A DNA stretch of 9,559 bases from an uncultured bacterium (GTDB lineage Bacteria; Bdellovibrionota_C; UBA2361; SZUA-149; CALKYB01), in the NCBI GenBank assembly GCA_938003565.1, contig CALKYB010000101.1, positions 1 through 9,559 on the forward strand, written 5' to 3'. Every line of letters starts with the position of its first letter. Positions within the stretch are counted from its first letter, which is position 1. Under the pieces are notes generated by a model. The model saw only the letters and a list, made by a program, of their open reading frames with translations, was not told the origin of the DNA and did no database searches. The position numbers and the translations under genes are program-made. Positions 4,738 to 9,559 of this stretch are shown here, in pieces.

Positions 4738-6936
4738 ATGAGCGCAAACCTAACAAAGTCCTCCCTAAAGACCCACTCGGGACTCGATATTTCCGTTCTG
4801 AAGTCGAACGTAGAAATAGACGAGGCGCTCGAGCAAGTATTCTCAAAGTTGGATCACTCTAAAGGAGCCATATTCTCAAGTGGATTAGAGTATCCAGGAA
4901 AACATTCCAGGTGGGACATTGGATTTGTTAATCCGGCTATAGAATTTATCAGTCGAGGAAGAACCTTTTCCATCAATGCCCTAAATCCCCAGGGTGAATT
5001 TTTACTCAAGGTTATTAGTCCAGCTTTGGAAGAAGATAAAAGTGTTGAGAGTTTTACACCTCAGCAAACTTCATTAGTTGGCTCAATCGCAACTTCCTCC
5101 GGACACTTCTCAGAGGAGGAAAGAACTCGACAACCTTCTGTTTTTACAGTCCTTAGAACAATACAAGGAGTGTTCAAACACAACGACAAAGCTGCAGAAA
5201 TGTTTGGCTTCTACGGTGCTTTTGGCTACGACCTGGTTCTTCAGTTTGAAGACCTTGAGCTAAAACATAAGCGGGATGTGAAAAACAAAGATTGTCACCT
5301 GTTCCTACCTCTAGAGTTAGTTGTTGTCGACCGGCAAACAGAAATAGCTTTTAAACAAGAATTTATCGTATCAAACAGTAGTGGCAGCACCGCGGACTTT
5401 GATTCTGGGGGACAAAGCTTTACCCTGGAACCACCGCAGGGAGATTCTGAAATTAAAAGTGATCATGCTCCTGGAGAGTTTGCAAAAAAAGTAGCAAAAG
5501 TTTTAGAGGGGACGAAACGAGGGGACTATTTTGAAGTGGTACTTTCCCAATGTTTCGAAACCCGACGAACAGTACTACCCATGGAGCTTTTTCATCGCCT
5601 GTCTGAAATTAACCCTAGCCCTTACCTGTTTTGCATCAACCTTGGAGACGAACAGTTAATAGGCTCTTCTCCAGAAATATATGTTCGTGTTACCGATAAA
5701 AGGTACGAAACCTGCCCAATAGCTGGAACGGTGAAGCGTGGAGACAGTGCTCTTGAAGATGCGGACCAAGTTCGACAGCTAATTTCATCTCTAAAAGACG
5801 AGTCTGAGCTGACAATGTGTACAGATGTCGATCGCAATGACATGGCTCGAGTTTGCATACCCGGATCTGTACGAGTAATCGGCAGAAGACAACTCGAGTT
5901 CTACTCTCACCTAATACACACAGTTGATCATGTCTGTGGTGAGCTAGCTGATGGTTACGATAGTCTAGACGCTTTTCAAACCCATATGTGGGCCTGCACA
6001 GTTACAGGAGCACCTAAGCCAGCAGCTTTGCAAGAGATTGAAAATTTAGAACTCAATCCAAGAGGGTGGTACTCAGGCGCTATTGGACTACTGTTATTTA
6101 ATGGCAATATTAACACTGGTATTACCCTTAGAACTGCCCACCTAAAAGATGGTCGTGCTTCTACTCGTTCAGGAGCAACTTTACTTTACGGATCTAACCC
6201 TGAAGACGAAGAGCAAGAAACTCTAACTAAAGCTGGAGCGTTTCTAGCCGCAATTTCGAGTAGTCCGATAAAAAGTTTGAAGAAACGGCGATTCGATCCA
6301 GAAGACTTTAAACTAAAGTCTAGTAAAAGAATTCTCTTAGTGGACTGTCGAGATAGTTTTGTTCATAACTTAGCTTCCTATATGCGAGAGTTAGGCTGTG
6401 ATGTTCACACGGTTCGCTCAGGTTATCCCGAGAGTGTTATCAACGAGGTCAATCCCGATCTTGTATTCTTCTCTCCAGGCCCAGGCTCTCCAGAAGAATT
6501 TGGCATTCCTAACCAAGTAAAAGCACTAGCGGAACGTAACATTCCTATCTTTGGCGTATGTCTCGGACATCAAGGCATAGCCCAAGCCTTTGGCGCGGAA
6601 ATCAACGAACTACCTGGTCCTCGACACGGTAAAACTTCACAGGTAAGGCACAATGATTCTAATCTCTTTGAAGGAATTGGTGCAACTTTTGAGGTAGGAC
6701 GATACCATAGCCTTTGCGTTAATGAGGAATCCCTTCCTGACTGTCTGGAAATTACAGCCCGAACAATTGTTGACCCCGATAACGAAGCCGATCGTAGAGA
6801 AGGTTCAATCATCATGGGACTTCGTCACAAAACTCTGCCTATTGCAGGTGTACAATTTCATCCCGAGTCTCTCATGACCCTAAAACAAGGGGTTGGCTAT
6901 AAAATCCTTTTTAACGCAATTAAGAATCTTTGTTAA
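4738..6936 (+). CDS. trpE(G): Fused anthranilate synthase TrpE(G)
   Basis: A 732-residue fusion of both anthranilate synthase subunits, converting chorismate and glutamine to anthranilate, the first step of tryptophan synthesis. Numbered from the GTG at 4735 (one codon earlier), the TrpE part covers about 1-510. It has the regulatory segment GLEYPGKHSRWDIGF (50-64), SSPEIYVRV (311-319), PIAGT (328-332), DVDRNDMARV (364-373), TVTGAPKPAA (422-431) and GWYSGAIG (444-451), which shape the chorismate site. A basic linker (about 511-530) leads to the class I glutamine amidotransferase: SPGPGSPEEFG (580-590), the nucleophile Cys609 in GVCLGHQG, and His709/Glu711 in HPES. All catalytic residues are present. 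The closest family I know is the alphaproteobacterial Rhizobium-type TrpE(G). GTG 4735 and ATG 4738 are both possible starts; ATG is preferred. cysS follows after 10 bases. The palindrome at 4689-4718 may control it; no tryptophan-rich leader peptide was found. Confidence 0.96.
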   Translation: MSANLTKSSLKTHSGLDISVLKSNVEIDEALEQVFSKLDHSKGAIFSSGLEYPGKHSRWDIGFVNPAIEFISRGRTFSINALNPQGEFLLKVISPALEEDKSVESFTPQQTSLVGSIATSSGHFSEEERTRQPSVFTVLRTIQGVFKHNDKAAEMFGFYGAFGYDLVLQFEDLELKHKRDVKNKDCHLFLPLELVVVDRQTEIAFKQEFIVSNSSGSTADFDSGGQSFTLEPPQGDSEIKSDHAPGEFAKKVAKVLEGTKRGDYFEVVLSQCFETRRTVLPMELFHRLSEINPSPYLFCINLGDEQLIGSSPEIYVRVTDKRYETCPIAGTVKRGDSALEDADQVRQLISSLKDESELTMCTDVDRNDMARVCIPGSVRVIGRRQLEFYSHLIHTVDHVCGELADGYDSLDAFQTHMWACTVTGAPKPAALQEIENLELNPRGWYSGAIGLLLFNGNINTGITLRTAHLKDGRASTRSGATLLYGSNPEDEEQETLTKAGAFLAAISSSPIKSLKKRRFDPEDFKLKSSKRILLVDCRDSFVHNLASYMRELGCDVHTVRSGYPESVINEVNPDLVFFSPGPGSPEEFGIPNQVKALAERNIPIFGVCLGHQGIAQAFGAEINELPGPRHGKTSQVRHNDSNLFEGIGATFEVGRYHSLCVNEESLPDCLEITARTIVDPDNEADRREGSIIMGLRHKTLPIAGVQFHPESLMTLKQGVGYKILFNAIKNLC

Positions 6937-6946
6937 AAAACTATAA

Positions 6947-8374
6947 ATGAGCCAGGCTGAATTAAAATTTTACAATACTAAGAGCAGAAAACTTGAAGTT
7001 TTCAAGAGTATAAATAGAGGCCAAGTCGGACTATACTGCTGTGGACCAACCGTCTATAACTATCAGCACATTGGCAACCTTCGGACCTACATTTTTGAAG
7101 ATTTACTAAGTAGAAGCCTGCGCTATGCGGGATATAAAGTAAATCATGTGATGAATATAACAGACGTTGGGCACTTAGTGTCTGATGCCGATGAGGGAGA
7201 AGATAAAATGCTTCTCGCTTCAAAAAGAGAGGCTAAATCATCTCACGACATCGCCTCTTACTACACAGATATTTTTTTTGAACACTGCAGCTGGCTAAAC
7301 ATTACTAGACCCGATGTGATCTGTAAGGCCACAGACCACATCGCTGAAATGATATCTTTAATCGAAAAACTACAGCTACAGGATATAGCTTACGAAAGTG
7401 GCGGTAATGTCTATTTCGATGTGAACAAATTTCCTGACTATAGTAAGCTAGCCCTGCTAGACCTGGAGCAACTTCGCTCAGGCGCCCGAATTGAAGTAGA
7501 TTCCAAAAAACGAAATCCCTACGACTTTGCTCTTTGGTTTACAAAAAGCAAATTCGAGGATCAAGAGCTACAATGGGATTCCCCATGGGGCAGAGGTTAC
7601 CCTGGCTGGCATATTGAATGCAGTGCTATGGCTCATAAGTACTTAGGTGAGAGTTTTGATATTCACTGCGGCGGAATAGATCATATCCCCGTGCACCACA
7701 CAAACGAAATAGCGCAAAGTGAAGCAGCCCACGGCAAGCCCATGGCTAACTTTTGGTTACACGGAGGATTCCTAGTAGCTGATAAACAAAAAATGTCGAA
7801 ATCAACTGGTGAATTTCTCACTTTGGATCGCTTGAAGGATAAAGGATTTGACCCAATCTCCTACAGGCTGCTTTGCCTGGGAGGTTCATACCGCAAGGAA
7901 CTGGCCTGGAGCTGGGAAGCTCTGGAAAGTGCAAGCGCAAGGTTAAACGGCCTGAGGGAGAAAATAATGTCTCTCAATGAGAGTCTTGGGGGCAAAATAC
8001 CCAGTGACGATTCATCGTTATCTGCGCAAGCTAGAACCATTGGGGATCAGTTCAAAACAGAAGTCCTAAATGATATCGGAGTGTCTAGAGGCCTAGCTAA
8101 CTTTCAGCAAACCTTGCAGAACAGCACCATCGAGCCAGGCGAGAAACTTTATTTAGCTCTAGATTTTGACAAAGTTCTAGGTCTTGGCGTATCAGACTGG
8201 CTGGAGACAAAGACTGAGACAGTTCCCAAAAAAGTGAAAGATCTTTTAGCTAAGCGTGAAGAAGCCCGCTCTGCAAAAGACTGGGCTAAGTCAGATACCC
8301 TTAGGGATGAGCTTTTGGCTGAAGGTTGGACTGTGAAAGACACTCCTGAGGGACCAACAATAAAAAAAACTTAG
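6947..8374 (+). CDS. cysS: Cysteinyl-tRNA synthetase
   Basis: A 475-residue class I aminoacyl-tRNA synthetase that charges tRNA-Cys with cysteine. The opening YCCGPTVYNYQHIGN (30-44) contains the first zinc ligand (Cys32) and the HIGH motif in the HIGN form (41-44). Zinc ligands Cys225 (WHIECSAMA), His250 and Glu254 (VHHTNEIAQ) are present, and KMSKS is at 282-286. The C-terminal part holds the helical DALR-like domain and the LAKREEARSAKDWAKSDTLRDEL region (434-456) typical of CysRS. Length is normal and the domains are complete. No Shine-Dalgarno precedes the ATG at 6947; the 10-base gap after trpE(G) suggests co-transcription and possibly coupled translation. The link to tryptophan synthesis is probably only positional. 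Confidence 0.97.
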   Translation: MSQAELKFYNTKSRKLEVFKSINRGQVGLYCCGPTVYNYQHIGNLRTYIFEDLLSRSLRYAGYKVNHVMNITDVGHLVSDADEGEDKMLLASKREAKSSHDIASYYTDIFFEHCSWLNITRPDVICKATDHIAEMISLIEKLQLQDIAYESGGNVYFDVNKFPDYSKLALLDLEQLRSGARIEVDSKKRNPYDFALWFTKSKFEDQELQWDSPWGRGYPGWHIECSAMAHKYLGESFDIHCGGIDHIPVHHTNEIAQSEAAHGKPMANFWLHGGFLVADKQKMSKSTGEFLTLDRLKDKGFDPISYRLLCLGGSYRKELAWSWEALESASARLNGLREKIMSLNESLGGKIPSDDSSLSAQARTIGDQFKTEVLNDIGVSRGLANFQQTLQNSTIEPGEKLYLALDFDKVLGLGVSDWLETKTETVPKKVKDLLAKREEARSAKDWAKSDTLRDELLAEGWTVKDTPEGPTIKKT

Positions 8375-8390
8375 AGGCAGACTTTCATTT

Positions 8391-9365
8391 ATGAACGACT
8401 CTTCAACTACAGTTCTTTTAATCGGCGGGGCGGGCTATCTAGGTTCGGTCCTAACACCAATTCTCCTAGATCAGGGATACAACGTAAAAGTTTACGACAA
8501 CTTCCTATTTGGCTCTGTTGGCCTAGACTCAATTAAGCACCCCAATCTTAAAATTATCAAGGGCGACATTTGCAATGTTAAGGCCATTTCTAAAGCATGT
8601 GAGGGAGTTGATTCTGTTGTATTAATGGCAGCAATTGTTGGTAGGAGGCTTAACGATGTCCAGCGGTCAACAATGCGAGATATAAACCTACTAGCTTCTT
8701 CAGTGGTGGTTGATGCCGCAATTGAGCATGGTGTAGAACGATTTATTTTTACTTCCTCGGACAATGTTTATGGAACTGCCTCTGGTGTCATTTATGAAAC
8801 AGCTGTTCCCGAACCCAAAACACTTTATTCGCGATTAAAGCTACGGATGGAGGAGAGAATTATAAATGCCAAAAATAGGGATTTTCACCCCTCAATTCTT
8901 AGGATTGGAAGTTGTTTTGGCTTCTCACCAAGAATGAGATTTGATCTCCCAGCAAACCAGTTACTTCGAGAAGCTGCTATAAAAAAAGAAATACACCTCC
9001 CCTCCGGTGAAGAGAAAAGAGCTTTTATTCATGTAAAGGACGCGGCCCGAGCAATTTACTTATGTCTCTCAGGCCACCTGAATTTGGTAAGTGGTGAAAT
9101 TTTTAATATTTGTGGTGAAGGACAGTGTGTCTCCATGCAAGAAGTCACGAATAAAATATCCTCTCTGCTCTCTGATACGTCCGTCACAACAGGCGGAAAA
9201 ACTGCTGAAGTCAATGACTACAAACTAAGCAGTAGCAAAATTGTTAAGCTACTAGATTTCGAAACTGAGCACGATATCGAAAGTGGTTTGGCCGAGGTTC
9301 TAGAAGCAATTAGATCCCGTCAGGTTGCAGATCCCTACTCCCTTCAGTTTAACAACAATGGATAG
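8391..9365 (+). CDS. NAD-dependent epimerase/dehydratase (extended SDR)
   Basis: A 324-residue extended short-chain dehydrogenase of the nucleotide-sugar epimerase/dehydratase family. The NAD-binding glycine motif GGAGYLG (12-18, fitting GxxGxxG) is followed by Asp36 at the end of the second strand (VKVYDN), which favours NAD over NADP. The active site is Ser123 (TSSDNVYG), Tyr146 and Lys150 (YSRLK). The substrate domain includes RIGSCFGFSPRMRFDL (171-186) and the family-typical RAFIHVKDAARAI (210-222). The AAIVG segment (80-84) is common in a COG0451 subgroup, but the residues after it (RRLNDVQ) are unusual. Known relatives modify UDP- or GDP-sugars for surface polysaccharides; the substrate cannot be read from sequence. 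It starts 16 bases after cysS, with a weak AGAGG (8373-8377) 13 bases before the ATG, so it probably shares the trpE(G)-cysS transcript. It converges with the phosphatase gene at 9382. Confidence 0.9.
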   Translation: MNDSSTTVLLIGGAGYLGSVLTPILLDQGYNVKVYDNFLFGSVGLDSIKHPNLKIIKGDICNVKAISKACEGVDSVVLMAAIVGRRLNDVQRSTMRDINLLASSVVVDAAIEHGVERFIFTSSDNVYGTASGVIYETAVPEPKTLYSRLKLRMEERIINAKNRDFHPSILRIGSCFGFSPRMRFDLPANQLLREAAIKKEIHLPSGEEKRAFIHVKDAARAIYLCLSGHLNLVSGEIFNICGEGQCVSMQEVTNKISSLLSDTSVTTGGKTAEVNDYKLSSSKIVKLLDFETEHDIESGLAEVLEAIRSRQVADPYSLQFNNNG

Positions 9366-9381
9366 TCTTTCTAACCTACCT

Positions 9382-9559
9382 CTAAGACCCCACTAACTCC
9401 ACAATCTGATCAACCAGAGGGCTCTTTCCAAAAACTGTGCAAAACTGAGTTCCTTTTTCTGGATGCTCTCTTTGCTTAAGTATTTGATACTTTCCACCCG
9501 CTTCTTCAATCAAAATACGAGTAGCAGCCATATCCCAAAGACTTACATTCCAGTCTACA
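9382..9559 (-). CDS. Inositol-monophosphatase-family phosphatase, C-terminal part
   Basis: The last 58 codons of a gene that enters from the right edge on the - strand and stops with TAG at 9384-9382. The visible protein contains DWNVSLWDMAATRILIEEAGGKY, the signature C-terminal motif of the inositol-monophosphatase superfamily; the Asp of WDMAA is a metal ligand in characterised members. Relatives include inositol monophosphatase (SuhB), 3'-phosphoadenosine phosphatase (CysQ) and the HisN histidinol-phosphatase. The visible tail (about 35 residues after the motif) does not decide among them. Only 16 bases separate its stop from that of the convergent epimerase gene, and no terminator hairpin is visible between them. 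Confidence 0.88.
   Translation of the reverse strand, partial: VDWNVSLWDMAATRILIEEAGGKYQILKQREHPEKGTQFCTVFGKSPLVDQIVELVGS

Overview
This window carries seven complete protein genes and two genes cut by its edges, in a bacterial genome of moderate base composition (roughly 40-45% G+C by eye). All complete genes are on the + strand; the two partial genes, at the left and right ends, are on the - strand. No tRNA, rRNA, transposase, CRISPR array or phage gene was seen. I cannot place the organism firmly. The fused anthranilate synthase TrpE(G) is of the type best known from alphaproteobacteria, the DAHP synthase is the short Thermotoga-like type I-beta, and most + strand starts lack a clear Shine-Dalgarno. 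That mixture suits an uncultured, possibly aquatic, bacterial lineage better than a well-known genus, but this is inference.

Layout. Bases 1-1021 hold the N-terminal half of a transketolase on the - strand. A 595-base divergent intergenic region follows (1022-1616). It contains several inverted repeats and a strong intrinsic terminator on the + strand (1414-1461), which suggests a small RNA or a terminated leader. Next come a thioredoxin-fold PRX_like1 protein (1617-2168), DAHP synthase (2251-3276), an unrecognised 128-residue helical protein (3337-3723) and a LOG-family protein (3911-4624). A tight cluster then holds TrpE(G) (4738-6936), cysteinyl-tRNA synthetase (6947-8374) and an NAD-dependent epimerase/dehydratase (8391-9365), with gaps of only 10 and 16 bases, so probably one transcript. 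The C-terminus of an inositol-monophosphatase-family enzyme converges from the right (9382-9558).

How the genes fit together. Transketolase can make erythrose 4-phosphate, DAHP synthase condenses it with phosphoenolpyruvate to open the shikimate pathway, and TrpE(G) turns chorismate into anthranilate for tryptophan. Three steps along the carbon route to tryptophan are therefore clustered, interspersed with housekeeping and unknown genes.

The most interesting non-coding signals are the structured, terminated stretch at 1280-1461, a perfect 11-bp palindrome centred on a -10-like hexamer just before trpE(G) (4689-4718), and promoter-like elements that would start transcription at or next to the ATG of two genes without Shine-Dalgarno sites. 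I found no convincing undescribed multi-gene system.
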